From NCBI GenBank assembly GCA_024123955.1, contig CP099652.1, positions 6,510,001 to 6,574,000 of the forward strand: DNA of 64,000 nucleotides. Reading direction: 5' to 3'. Under the pieces are notes generated by a model. The model searched no databases, was not told the origin of the DNA, and worked only from the letters and a program-made list of their open reading frames with translations. Below, in pieces: positions 27,035 to 35,690 of this stretch (the first letter of the stretch is position 1; each line of letters begins with the position of its first letter). The DNA is from Oxalobacteraceae bacterium OTU3CINTB1 (lineage in GTDB: Bacteria > Pseudomonadota > Gammaproteobacteria > Burkholderiales > Burkholderiaceae_D). The position numbers and the translations under genes were made by a program.

Positions 27035-27916
27035 TTACAGCATGGCTTTCAGCAGACGCGCCATTTCGGACGGGTTTTTGGTGACGGTGATGCCGCAAGC
27101 TTCCATGATTTCCAGTTTGGCTTGTGCGGTGTCCGCGCCGCCGGAGATCAGCGCGCCGGCGTGGCCCATGCGCTTGCCCGGAGGAGCGGTAACACCGGCG
27201 ATGAAGCCGACGACCGGTTTTTTCATGTTGTCTTTGATCCAGTAAGCCGCGTTGGCTTCGTCCGGACCGCCGATTTCGCCGATCATGATGACCGCGTCGG
27301 TGTCAGGATCGTCGTTGAACATCTTCATGACGTCGATGTGCTTCAGACCGTTGATCGGGTCGCCGCCGATGCCGACTGCCGACGATTGGCCCAGGCCCAG
27401 TGCGGTCAGCTGGCCGACTGCTTCATAGGTCAGGGTGCCCGAACGCGACACAACGCCGATACGGCCCTTCTTGTGGATGTGGCCTGGCATGATGCCGATC
27501 TTGATTTCATCAGGGGTGATCAGGCCTGGGCAGTTAGGGCCCAGCAGCAGGGTCTTCGAGCCGGCTTTGGCCATGCGGTCCTTCAGGGCCATCATGTCGC
27601 GGACAGGAATGCCTTCGGTGATGCAAATTGCCAGGTCCAGCTCGGCTTCTACGGCTTCCCAAATAGCGGCGGCGGCGCCTGCTGGTGGAACGTAGATGAC
27701 CGACACGTTGGCGCCGGTTTCTTTTTTCGCTTCAGCAACGTTGGCGAAAATTGGAATGCCTTCGAAGTCTTCGCCGGCTTTCTTCGGGTTCACGCCTGCG
27801 ACGAACGCATTTTTGCCGTTCGCGTAATCGCGGCAGCCACGGGTGTGGAACTGGCCGGTCTTGCCGGTGATCCCTTGGGTAACGACTTTGGTATCTTTAT
27901 TGATCAGAATGGACAT
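27035..27916 (-). CDS. sucD: Succinyl-CoA synthetase alpha subunit
   Basis: The 293-residue protein has the CoA-binding Rossmann segment QGITGKTGQFHTRGCRDY, and GPNCPGLITP. The phosphorylated active-site His is in KRMGHAGALISGG. With SucC it makes succinate, CoA and NTP in the TCA cycle. It starts 13 nt after the sucC stop. Confidence 0.97.
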   Translation of the reverse strand: MSILINKDTKVVTQGITGKTGQFHTRGCRDYANGKNAFVAGVNPKKAGEDFEGIPIFANVAEAKKETGANVSVIYVPPAGAAAAIWEAVEAELDLAICITEGIPVRDMMALKDRMAKAGSKTLLLGPNCPGLITPDEIKIGIMPGHIHKKGRIGVVSRSGTLTYEAVGQLTALGLGQSSAVGIGGDPINGLKHIDVMKMFNDDPDTDAVIMIGEIGGPDEANAAYWIKDNMKKPVVGFIAGVTAPPGKRMGHAGALISGGADTAQAKLEIMEACGITVTKNPSEMARLLKAML

Positions 27917-27929
27917 GTTGATTCCTTAA

Positions 27930-29099
27930 TTAAGCTTGACCGGCAGCGGCGGCGACGACGCTCTTCGCTGCATCTTCCATGGTGTCGGCAGCGATGATAG
28001 GCAGACCGGAATCGGCCAGCATCTTCTTGCCCAGGTCTTCGTTGGTGCCCTTCATGCGGACCACCAGCGGCACGTTCAGCGAGACAGCTTTCACCGCGGT
28101 GATCACGCCTTCGGCGATCACGTCGCAGCGCATGATGCCGCCGAAGATGTTGACCAGGATAGCTTTCAGGCCTGGGTTTTTCAGCATGATCTTGAATGCT
28201 TCGGTTACTTTCTCAGCCGTCGCACCGCCGCCCACGTCCAGGAAGTTGGCCGGCTCGCCGCCGAACAGCTTGATGGTGTCCATGGTGGCCATGGCCAGAC
28301 CGGCGCCGTTGACCAGGCAGCCGATGTTACCGTCGAGGGAGATGTAGGCCAGGTCGAATTTCGATGCTTCGACTTCAGCTGGATCTTCTTCGTCCAGATC
28401 GCGGTAAGCGACGATTTCCGGTTGACGGAACAGCGCGTTGGCGTCGAAGTTGAACTTGGCGTCCAGCGCGATGACCTTGCCCGAACCGGTCAGGATCAGC
28501 GGGTTGATTTCGGCCAGCGACGAGTCGGTTTCCCAGTAGGCTTTGTACAGGCCTTGCAGGTTGGTGACAGCGTCGGCGATCGACGCTTCCGGCACGCCGA
28601 TCTTCGCGGCGATGCCAGCGGCTTCAGCGTCGGTCAGGCCGACGGCTGGATCGATGGCGATCGAGTGCAGCAGTTCTGGATGGGACTCGGCAACTTCTTC
28701 GATGTCCATGCCGCCTTCGGAGGAAGCCATCAGGACAACGCGCTGCGAGACGCGGTCGGTGACCAGCGACACGTACAGTTCTTTCTTGATGTCCGCGCCT
28801 TCTTCGATCAGCAGGCGGCGTACTTTTTGGCCTTCAGGGCCGGTCTGGTGCGTGACCAGCTGCATGCCCAGGATCTGCTCGGAGAATTCTTTGACTTGTT
28901 CCAGCGATTTCGCAACTTTCACGCCGCCGCCTTTACCACGGCCACCGGCGTGGATTTGTGCTTTCACAACCCAGACCGGGCCGCCCAAGGTTTCCGCAGC
29001 TTTAACTGCTTCTTCAACGGACATGCACGGAATACCGCGCGGAACCGTCACTCCGTATTTTCGGAGGATTTCTTTGCCTTGATACTCATGGATTTTCAT
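27930..29099 (-). CDS. sucC: Succinyl-CoA synthetase beta subunit
   Basis: The 389-residue ATP-grasp subunit has the start [17 protein letters not shown], the nucleotide segment [19 protein letters not shown], and [13 protein letters not shown], then [11 protein letters not shown]. It provides the nucleotide and hinge part of succinyl-CoA synthetase. GAAGGGAAG precedes the start. The first gene of the operon, it is preceded by a 526-nt gene-free region. Confidence 0.97.
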   Translation of the reverse strand: MKIHEYQGKEILRKYGVTVPRGIPCMSVEEAVKAAETLGGPVWVVKAQIHAGGRGKGGGVKVAKSLEQVKEFSEQILGMQLVTHQTGPEGQKVRRLLIEEGADIKKELYVSLVTDRVSQRVVLMASSEGGMDIEEVAESHPELLHSIAIDPAVGLTDAEAAGIAAKIGVPEASIADAVTNLQGLYKAYWETDSSLAEINPLILTGSGKVIALDAKFNFDANALFRQPEIVAYRDLDEEDPAEVEASKFDLAYISLDGNIGCLVNGAGLAMATMDTIKLFGGEPANFLDVGGGATAEKVTEAFKIMLKNPGLKAILVNIFGGIMRCDVIAEGVITAVKAVSLNVPLVVRMKGTNEDLGKKMLADSGLPIIAADTMEDAAKSVVAAAAGQA

Positions 29100-29625
29100 G
29101 CTGGCTTCCCTTCTGATGCTGATGTGTATAAATCGGTTGATACTGCGAAATGTGTGTTGCTAGTAAGCAGATGTTGCTACGCGCTACCCGGTGCTGCTTT
29201 GTCCACCCAGCGCGGGTAAAACCGGCCCGTGCGACGGCGTCGTGACGCGGTGCGGGGCAATGTTTTGGAATTGGGGGGTGTGGCGACGATCAGGGGGGTG
29301 CTGCCAGCGCGAAGGCCGGAGGTGAAACAGGCGTCAATCTTCCATAGGCAACCGGTATGCGGATATGCTGGGACGACCGTGCGGAACGCACGACAGTGAA
29401 CTGGTAGTGACAGTGACATAAGAATTACCGCTCTCGCGGCATGAGTTAGTTAGCAGCCTTGCGCATTTCTCTTATCGAAAATGCACGTTGCCGTAGCTTC
29501 TACGGACAACCACCGCACCCACGGTGCTGCAAAAACCCTAAAAGTGTAGCACACCCCAGCCCGACTTGCGACGTGCCTGATGCCAACTCGTCATAAAACT
29601 GCGCGGCTTTGTTGCACCGCAGAAG
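29100..29625. other. 526-nt gene-free region upstream of sucCD
   Basis: No convincing gene is present. It holds the sucCD promoter/leader and the 3' flank of nothing else, since the sulfatase-fold gene to the right is on the same strand and ends at 29626. Two small hairpins lie at 29491-29505 (CCGTAG-CTT-CTACGG) and 29511-29526 (CACCG/CGGTG). On the minus strand they would sit about 390 nt upstream of the sucC start. I see no clear sigma-70 promoter. Confidence 0.5.
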
Positions 29626-31269
29626 TTATTTGAGGCTTTCGTAAGGCGTGGTCGACACGGCGTCGATCATGACGTTGCGCGGGCGCTCTATATATGAGGG
29701 GGATGCGAAGCTGTGGCTGGCGTCATTGCCGTCCCAACCGACCGCGCCGATGTCCAGCAAGGTCGGAAACATGGCGGCGTGGCCGATTTTCTTTTCACGG
29801 TTGGCGCGCAGCGCTTGCCCGACGGCCGGATGGGCGGCGCGATATGGCGGGTTCATCCAGACAAGCAGGGGGACGTGCGTATCGTGACGGGTGGGGCCGG
29901 TCTGGGCATGCATGAACAGGTGGCGCTGGTCGTCGAACAGGTTTTCGCCATGGTCGGAGGTGTACACCATCACGGCCGGACGCGACTCGGCGCGTAGCAC
30001 GTCGATCACGCGCGCGAGGAAACGGTCGGTCTCTACCACCGTGTTGTCGTAGGAGTTGATGGCGGCGGCCTTGTCGGCCGGCAGCGGCGCGTCGATGCCG
30101 AGCTCGCGCAGCGTCGGCCGGTAGACGCGCGAGGCGGCGCCGTAGCGCTCCTCGTATGGAATGTGGCTGCCGATCATATGCAGCACGACGAACTGGCGCG
30201 GTCCGGCCTGGCGGACGAAGGACGTCATCAGCGGCAGCAGGTTGGCGTCCGTGCGCAGGTGGAAGTCCTGGGCGTTGACGGCGTGCTCGACGACGTCGGC
30301 GCCACGGCTGAACTGCGTCGGCTCCTGATTGGACAGCCAGGCCGTGCGGAAGCCGGCTTCGCTGAAGGTTTGCAGGACGCTGGCGCGTTGCTTGCCCGCA
30401 GTGCCGGCCGGCAGCGAGACGATGGCGGGCATTGCGTGGTCGGTCCAGTTAGCGGTGGAGGCGACGTCCGGGAACGTCAGCAGTTCCGGCCCGAGCGCGG
30501 CCAGTTGCGGCGTGGTGTTGCGGACGTAGCCGTTGATGCCGAGGTGGTCGGCGCGCAAGCTTTCGCCGATGACCAGCACGACCAGCAGCGGTTGCGCCTC
30601 CGCCCCGGTGGCCGGGCGGCCGTGGACGCTGGCGAATTCTTTGGCGCTGGCGTGGTTTTGGTGGCGCGCCAGTCGGGATAGCGACATCGCCAAGCCGCTG
30701 GGGAAGGCCAGGTTGAGTGTGGATTGTTCCAGCAGCGGGGGCAGCTTGAGCTGCTGGGGTAGCGCCAGCCGGGCGACCATGGCAATGCTGACACAGGCCA
30801 GCACGACGGCCAGCAGGCGTTTGCGGGTCGGCATGCCGAGTTGCCATTGGCGCTTAATGCTGAGGGCCAGCAGTACGTAGGCCAGCAGGCTGAGCGGCAC
30901 GAGCCAGACGCGCCAGCCAAACGAGGCAAGCACTTGCATGCTGGTGGCGGGGCTGGTGTGCAGGGCCGACGCCAACATGGCGTCGCCCGGGACGCTGCTG
31001 TAGAAGTACGTCAGATAAGTGTATGGCAAGACCAGCAGCGCCAGCGGGGTCCAGAGCAGGAAGTAGAGGCGCGGATGTGGGATCAGCGCCAGCGGGAACG
31101 CCAGCACAAGGAGGGAAAACGCCAGCAACGCGAAGATGTCGGCGGCGCTTTGCAGTTGATCCGTTGTCAGCACCGCCAGTGTTGGCAGCCAGAGCCACGC
31201 CGCCAGCGTCAGTGCCTTGGCCATATCGCGTCGGGTCATGGCGGTGGATTTCTTGGGAGAAAAATCCAT
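29626..31269 (-). CDS. Sulfatase-fold membrane transferase (phosphoethanolamine transferase-like)
   Basis: The 547-residue protein has about five N-terminal transmembrane helices (LAAWLWLPTLAVL to LSLLAYVLLALSI). A periplasmic alkaline-phosphatase/sulfatase-fold domain follows from about residue 225: VLVIGESLRADHLGINGY (metal Glu), STANWTDHAMPAIVS (candidate nucleophile Thr), YTSDHGENLFDD (metal Asp/His) and RHDTHVPLLVW (metal His). This layout matches the EptA/CptA/OpgE group, which transfers phosphoethanolamine to lipid A, core sugars or glucans. The acceptor is not determined by sequence. The start at 31269 has a weak ribosome site; ATG 31239 is an alternative. No neighbour suggests an operon. 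Confidence 0.82.
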   Translation of the reverse strand: MDFSPKKSTAMTRRDMAKALTLAAWLWLPTLAVLTTDQLQSAADIFALLAFSLLVLAFPLALIPHPRLYFLLWTPLALLVLPYTYLTYFYSSVPGDAMLASALHTSPATSMQVLASFGWRVWLVPLSLLAYVLLALSIKRQWQLGMPTRKRLLAVVLACVSIAMVARLALPQQLKLPPLLEQSTLNLAFPSGLAMSLSRLARHQNHASAKEFASVHGRPATGAEAQPLLVVLVIGESLRADHLGINGYVRNTTPQLAALGPELLTFPDVASTANWTDHAMPAIVSLPAGTAGKQRASVLQTFSEAGFRTAWLSNQEPTQFSRGADVVEHAVNAQDFHLRTDANLLPLMTSFVRQAGPRQFVVLHMIGSHIPYEERYGAASRVYRPTLRELGIDAPLPADKAAAINSYDNTVVETDRFLARVIDVLRAESRPAVMVYTSDHGENLFDDQRHLFMHAQTGPTRHDTHVPLLVWMNPPYRAAHPAVGQALRANREKKIGHAAMFPTLLDIGAVGWDGNDASHSFASPSYIERPRNVMIDAVSTTPYESLK

Positions 31270-31311
31270 TTTACCCGGTTGCCAGCGGCCCGCAATGGGC
31301 CGCCAACGACC

Positions 31312-31770
31312 TTACGTTTCCTCGTCGAGATCGACGCCTTTCATCGCGGCTTGCACGGCGCGTTGGGAAAAACCGCGCAGCATCAGAAACCGCATCTGCT
31401 TGTTGCGCTCCTTCGGGTCGGTGGCGACGACACCGAACTTGCGCTCCCACACTTCGCAGGCGCGCGCCGTTTCGCTGTCGGCCAGGCCCGCTTTGAGTTC
31501 CTGCAACGCTTCGCCTTTGACGCCGTGGCTTTGCAATTCCGCCACGATCCGGCTGTTGCCGAAGCGCGCCGAGCGGCGGTGGATCAGCGATTCGGAAAAC
31601 CGCTCCTGCGACAGCCAGTTGTTTTTTTCCAGCAGGTCGAGCAGCGCCTCGATGTCGTCGCCCTCCTCCGCATACTTGGACAGCTTGCGGCCCAGCTCCA
31701 GCCGGCTGTGCTCGCGCATCGACAGGAACCGTAGCGCGCGTCCCTTCAGGCTAAGTTGAGGTGCGGCCAT
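31312..31770 (-). CDS. recX: Regulatory protein RecX
   Basis: The 152-residue protein starts [25 protein letters not shown], with the three tandem three-helix repeats of RecX ([40 protein letters not shown], and the [17 protein letters not shown] end). RecX inhibits RecA filament growth. It follows recA, separated by an intrinsic terminator, the classical recA-recX arrangement in which readthrough gives low RecX. Confidence 0.95.
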   Translation of the reverse strand: MAAPQLSLKGRALRFLSMREHSRLELGRKLSKYAEEGDDIEALLDLLEKNNWLSQERFSESLIHRRSARFGNSRIVAELQSHGVKGEALQELKAGLADSETARACEVWERKFGVVATDPKERNKQMRFLMLRGFSQRAVQAAMKGVDLDEET

Positions 31771-31787
31771 AAAACCCTCTGCACAAT

Positions 31788-31821
31788 GAGAAAACCACCG
31801 GCCATGGGAATGGCGCGGTGG
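31788..31821 (-). terminator. Intrinsic terminator between recA and recX
   Basis: CCACCG (31795-31800) and GCCAT (31801-31805) pair with ATGGC (31810-31814) and CGGTGG (31816-31821), with a single bulged G at 31815. On the minus strand TTTTCTC follows. Confidence 0.85.
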
Positions 31822-31844
31822 CTGCGATTCGGACTACGGGCAAA

Positions 31845-32954
31845 TTACGCCGCGTCGGCCTTGTCGCCTTTGTCCGCTTTATCGACCGACTTCAGCTTGA
31901 CGACGCTCTCGGCCTTGTCGGCTGCCAGCGGCGGCAAGGTGCGCACGCCCAGCGATTCACGGACCTTGTTTTCGATTTCCCACGCCAGCGCCGGACGCTC
32001 CTGCAGGAAGATACGGGCGTTGTCCTTGCCCTGGCCGACGCGCTCGCCGTTGTAGCTGTACCACGAACCGGATTTCTCGACGATCTTCGCTTCCACGCCC
32101 AGGTCCAGGATCTCGCCTTCGCGCGAGGTGCCGGCGCCGTACAGGATGTCGAAGTGCGCTTCCTTGAACGGCGGCGCGATCTTGTTCTTGACGACCTTGA
32201 CCTTGGTTTCGTTACCGATCACCTCGTCGCCCGATTTGATCGAGCCGGTGCGGCGGATGTCCAGACGCACGGAGGCGTAGAACTTCAGCGCGTTACCGCC
32301 GGTGGTGGTTTCCGGCGAACCGAACATGACACCGATCTTCATACGGATCTGGTTGATGAAGATGACCAGCGTGTTGGTGCGGTTGATCGAGCCGGTCAGC
32401 TTGCGCAGCGCTTGCGACATCAGACGGGCTTGCAGGCCCGGCAGCGAATCGCCCATGTCGCCTTCGATCTCGGCGCGTGGCGTCAGCGCGGCCACGGAGT
32501 CGATGACGACCAGGTCGACCGAGCCCGAACGCACCAGCGCGTCGCAGATTTCCAGCGCTTGCTCGCCGGTGTCCGGCTGCGAGATCAGCAGTTCATGCAG
32601 GTTGACGCCCAATTTTTGGGCATAGCCGACGTCCAGCGCGTGTTCCGCGTCGATGAACGCGCAGGTGCCGCCCAGTTTTTGCATTTCCGCGATGGTTTGC
32701 AGGGTCAGCGTGGTTTTACCGGACGACTCGGGACCGTAGATTTCCACGACGCGGCCGCGCGGCAGGCCGCCCACGCCCAGCGCGATGTCCAGGCCCAGCG
32801 AGCCGGTCGACACCACTTGCACGTCCTCGATCGGCGCGTTGGCGTCCATGCGCATGACGGAGCCTTTGCCGAATTGCTTTTCAATCTGTGCCAGCGCGGC
32901 GGCCAGCGCCTTGGCTTTTTCAGATGCGGGAATTACAGCTTTTTTGTCGTCCAT
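31845..32954 (-). CDS. recA: Recombinase RecA
   Basis: The 369-residue protein has Walker [11 protein letters not shown], the [16 protein letters not shown] segment, [11 protein letters not shown] (Walker B), [13 protein letters not shown] (loop L2 region) and a C-terminal domain ending in a Lys/Asp-rich tail. RecA filaments on ssDNA drive recombination and LexA self-cleavage. A LexA box lies 52 nt upstream. Confidence 0.98.
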   Translation of the reverse strand: MDDKKAVIPASEKAKALAAALAQIEKQFGKGSVMRMDANAPIEDVQVVSTGSLGLDIALGVGGLPRGRVVEIYGPESSGKTTLTLQTIAEMQKLGGTCAFIDAEHALDVGYAQKLGVNLHELLISQPDTGEQALEICDALVRSGSVDLVVIDSVAALTPRAEIEGDMGDSLPGLQARLMSQALRKLTGSINRTNTLVIFINQIRMKIGVMFGSPETTTGGNALKFYASVRLDIRRTGSIKSGDEVIGNETKVKVVKNKIAPPFKEAHFDILYGAGTSREGEILDLGVEAKIVEKSGSWYSYNGERVGQGKDNARIFLQERPALAWEIENKVRESLGVRTLPPLAADKAESVVKLKSVDKADKGDKADAA

Positions 32955-33003
32955 AATGTGCTTTCAACCAGTGGGTGGTGGGACAATTCGTCGGTTCAGG
33001 CAG

Positions 33004-33023
33004 TACTGTATAAAAAAACAGTG
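33004..33023 (-). promoter_or_regulatory. LexA (SOS) box upstream of recA
   Basis: CTGT (33006-33009)-N8-ACAG (33018-33021), an AT-only spacer, and flanking TA/TG give a full Gammaproteobacterial/Betaproteobacterial-type SOS box, as TACTGT...ACAGTG. It is about 52 nt before the recA start and would cover its promoter. Confidence 0.93.
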
Positions 33024-33128
33024 ATCAATGCAAGCGGATTTCTACAGAATCGGCGAAATCGTACAAAAACTCGCCACCTTGCGAGAAATCAAACACAATA
33101 CAAACTTCTGCAGCCGGAGTGTTCTGAC

Positions 33129-33845
33129 ATGCGTATTTTACTAGCCGAAGATGACAGCGTTCTGGCCGACGGGCTGACGCGCTCGCTGCGCCAGTCCGGC
33201 TACGCCATCGATTGCGTGCGCAACGGCCAGGAGGCCGACACCGCCCTCTCCACCCAGGAATTCGATCTGCTGATCCTGGACCTGGGCCTGCCCAAGCTGT
33301 CCGGGTTGGAAGTGCTGCGCCGGCTGCGCGCGCGCGCCTCGCTGCTGCCGGTGCTGATCTTGACGGCGGCCGATTCGATCGAACAGCGGGTCAACGGCCT
33401 CGACCTGGGCGCCGACGATTACATGGCCAAGCCGTTCGCGCTGTCCGAGCTGGAGGCGCGGGTGCGCGCGCTCACGCGCCGGGGCGCCGGCGGCGGCGCC
33501 ACCGTCATCAAGCACGGGCCGCTGTCGTACGACCAGGTCGGCCGCAGCGCCTATATCAACGACCAGATGCTGGACCTGTCGGCGCGCGAGCTGGGCCTGC
33601 TGGAAATCCTGCTGGCGCGCACCGGCCGTCTGGTATCGAAAGAACAACTGGTCGACCACCTGTGCGAATGGGGCGAGGAAGTGAGCAACAACGCCATCGA
33701 AGTCTATGTGCACCGGCTGCGCAAGAAGATCGAGGTGGGCGGCGTGCGCATCGCCACCGTGCGCGGGCTGGGCTATTGCCTGGAGAAATATTCCGAAGCG
33801 GCCCGCGCCAGCGCCAACGCCGACGTCGGCGACGCCGTCAAGTGA
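33129..33845 (+). CDS. OmpR/TctD-type response regulator
   Basis: The 238-residue regulator has a receiver domain with acidic residues E7-D8-D9, phospho-acceptor Asp51 (LLILDLGLP), the LTAADSIEQRV switch region and MAKPFAL with the conserved Lys. A C-terminal winged-helix DNA-binding domain follows (LSARELGLLEILLAR, VEVYVHRLRKKIE-like). It is the response regulator of the histidine kinase immediately downstream, with which it overlaps by 4 nt. The likely target is the downstream transport operon, by synteny with kinase/DUF4212/symporter clusters. Confidence 0.92.
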   Translation: MRILLAEDDSVLADGLTRSLRQSGYAIDCVRNGQEADTALSTQEFDLLILDLGLPKLSGLEVLRRLRARASLLPVLILTAADSIEQRVNGLDLGADDYMAKPFALSELEARVRALTRRGAGGGATVIKHGPLSYDQVGRSAYINDQMLDLSARELGLLEILLARTGRLVSKEQLVDHLCEWGEEVSNNAIEVYVHRLRKKIEVGGVRIATVRGLGYCLEKYSEAARASANADVGDAVK

Positions 33846-35395
33846 ACCGCCTGCCGGCGCCCGGGCACTTGCCCGAGCCATTGAAGGACGCGCAGGCGGA
33901 CGCCCCGGAATACCAGCCGCCCGCCGCCGAGGCCGACGAGGGGATGCAAAATTCCCTGTTCGGCGAAATCCTCGACTGGATGCTGGCGCCGCTGCTGCTG
34001 CTATGGCCGATGAGCATCGCCATCACCTACCTGGTCGCCAAGTCGATCGCCAACCAGCCGTTCGACCATGCGCTGGAGGACAGCGTGACGGTGCTGGCGC
34101 AGCAGGTGCGCTCGGTCGACGGCAAGATCATCAAAAGCCTGTCCGGCTCGGCGCGCGACATCCTGCGCGCCGACGACGTCGACAATGTGTATTTCCAGAT
34201 CCACGGCCCGCGCGGCGAGCACATCGACGGCGACCGCGACCTGCCGGCGCCGCAGCTGGAAGAGGACGAACGCTACCGCGCCGGCAGCGTGCGCTTCCGC
34301 AACGACAGCATGCACGGCACGCCGGTGCGCGTGGCCTATTCCTATGTGCGGCTGGAAAGGGTCGGCGACGACGCGCCGCAGCTGGCGCTGGTACAGGTGG
34401 CCGAGACGCTGGAAAAGCGCGGCCAGCTGGCCAACGAGATCATCAAGGGCGTGATCCTGCCGCAGTTCATCATCCTGCCGATCGTGCTGGCCTTGGTCTG
34501 GTTCGCGCTGGCGCGCGGCCTGTCGCCGCTGGCGCAGTTGCAGGAGCGCATACGCGCGCGCGGTTCGGACGACCTGAGCCCCATCGAATCGAGCGACGTC
34601 CCGGAAGAGATCTCCCCGCTGGTGCGTTCGCTCAACGAGATGCTGGCGCGGCTGTCGCTGTCGATCGAGATGCAAAAACGCTTCATCGCCGACGCCGCGC
34701 ACCAGATGCGCACGCCGCTGGCGGGCATGCGCATGCAGTCGGAGCTGGCGCTGCGCCAGACCGACGGCGGCGAGATCCACCGCTCGCTGGAACAACTGGC
34801 CAAGAGCTCGCAGGCGGCCACGCGGCTGGTCAACCAGCTGCTGGCCCTGGCGCGCGCCGAGAACCAGCCGCAGACCGGCGCCGCGATGCTGCCGCTGGAA
34901 CTGTCCGACCTGGCGCGCGGCGTGGTGCAGGATTGGGTGCAGGCTTCGTTCTCGCACCGCATCGACCTGGGCTACGAGGCGCCGGACGAACCGGTGCAGA
35001 TCGTCGGCGATCCGACCATGCTGCGCGAGCTGCTGTCCAACCTGATCGACAACGCGCTGCGCTACACGCCGGCCGGCGGCAGCGTGACGGTGCGGGTGCG
35101 CGGCCACCACGGCGAGCCCGGTTACCTGGAAGTCGAGGACACCGGGCCCGGCATCGCCAAGGCCGAGCGCGAGCGGGTGTTCGAGCGCTTCTACCGCATC
35201 CTCGGCCACACCGCCGAGGGCAGCGGCTTGGGGCTGGCGATCGTGCGCGAAATCGCCCAGCAGCACGGCGCCGAGGTCGACATCTACAGCAATCCGCGCG
35301 CGCTGCAACCGAAGCTGCCGGGCTGCCTGTTCCGCGTCGGCTTCCCGCCGCCGCCGCCGCCGGAAGAAGAAAGCGAGCCGCCGCATTATGGATGA
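33842..35395 (+). CDS. Sensor histidine kinase (TctE-like)
   Basis: The 517-residue kinase starts at GTG within the GTGA overlap with the regulator. A first transmembrane helix (LDWMLAPLLLLWPMSIAITYLVA) is followed by a periplasmic 2CSK-type sensor region, then a second helix (GVILPQFIILPIVLALVWFALA). A HAMP-like stretch follows, with the H-box DAAHQMRTPLAG giving His287. The ATPase domain has NLIDNALRY, VEDTGPGI and GSGLGLAIV. It ends in a Pro-rich tail. TctE-like kinases sense small carboxylates; the ligand here is unknown. The start of the next gene (DUF4212) overlaps by 8 nt. Confidence 0.92.
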   Translation: MNRLPAPGHLPEPLKDAQADAPEYQPPAAEADEGMQNSLFGEILDWMLAPLLLLWPMSIAITYLVAKSIANQPFDHALEDSVTVLAQQVRSVDGKIIKSLSGSARDILRADDVDNVYFQIHGPRGEHIDGDRDLPAPQLEEDERYRAGSVRFRNDSMHGTPVRVAYSYVRLERVGDDAPQLALVQVAETLEKRGQLANEIIKGVILPQFIILPIVLALVWFALARGLSPLAQLQERIRARGSDDLSPIESSDVPEEISPLVRSLNEMLARLSLSIEMQKRFIADAAHQMRTPLAGMRMQSELALRQTDGGEIHRSLEQLAKSSQAATRLVNQLLALARAENQPQTGAAMLPLELSDLARGVVQDWVQASFSHRIDLGYEAPDEPVQIVGDPTMLRELLSNLIDNALRYTPAGGSVTVRVRGHHGEPGYLEVEDTGPGIAKAERERVFERFYRILGHTAEGSGLGLAIVREIAQQHGAEVDIYSNPRALQPKLPGCLFRVGFPPPPPPEEESEPPHYG

Positions 35396-35690
35396 CGCCA
35401 AAGCCCCGCCCGCCACGCCGCTGACGCGCCAACAGCACTGGCGCAAGACCCGCGCCATGACCGGCTGGTTGCTGTTGCTGTGGCTGCTCACCGGCTTCTG
35501 CGTCGCCTTCTTCGCGCGCGAGTTGACCGGGCTGAGCGTGTTCGGCTGGCCGCTGTCGTTCTACCTGGCCGCGCAGGGCGCCTCGCTGGTGTCGCTGGCC
35601 ATCCTGGCGTTCTACGCCTGGCGCATGCGCCGCCTGGACCGGGCCGCCGCGCCAGCCAAGCCATCGGCCGCGAAGGAGCCACCCGTTTGA
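35388..35690 (+). CDS. DUF4212 small symporter subunit
   Basis: The 100-residue protein has two hydrophobic helices (GWLLLLWLLTGFCVAFFARELTGL and FYLAAQGASLVSLAILAFYAW) and the family signature at the N-terminus, LTRQQHWRKTRAMTGWLLLLW. DUF4212 proteins are small partners of VC_2705-type sodium:solute symporters. It overlaps the kinase gene by 8 nt and the symporter start by 4 nt. Confidence 0.88.
   Translation: MDDAKAPPATPLTRQQHWRKTRAMTGWLLLLWLLTGFCVAFFARELTGLSVFGWPLSFYLAAQGASLVSLAILAFYAWRMRRLDRAAAPAKPSAAKEPPV

Noticed and set aside
29177..29419. 80-codon minus-strand open frame in the sucCD upstream region
   Set aside because: No ribosome site, no hydrophobic or conserved pattern, and composition typical of untranslated DNA here; treated as non-coding.
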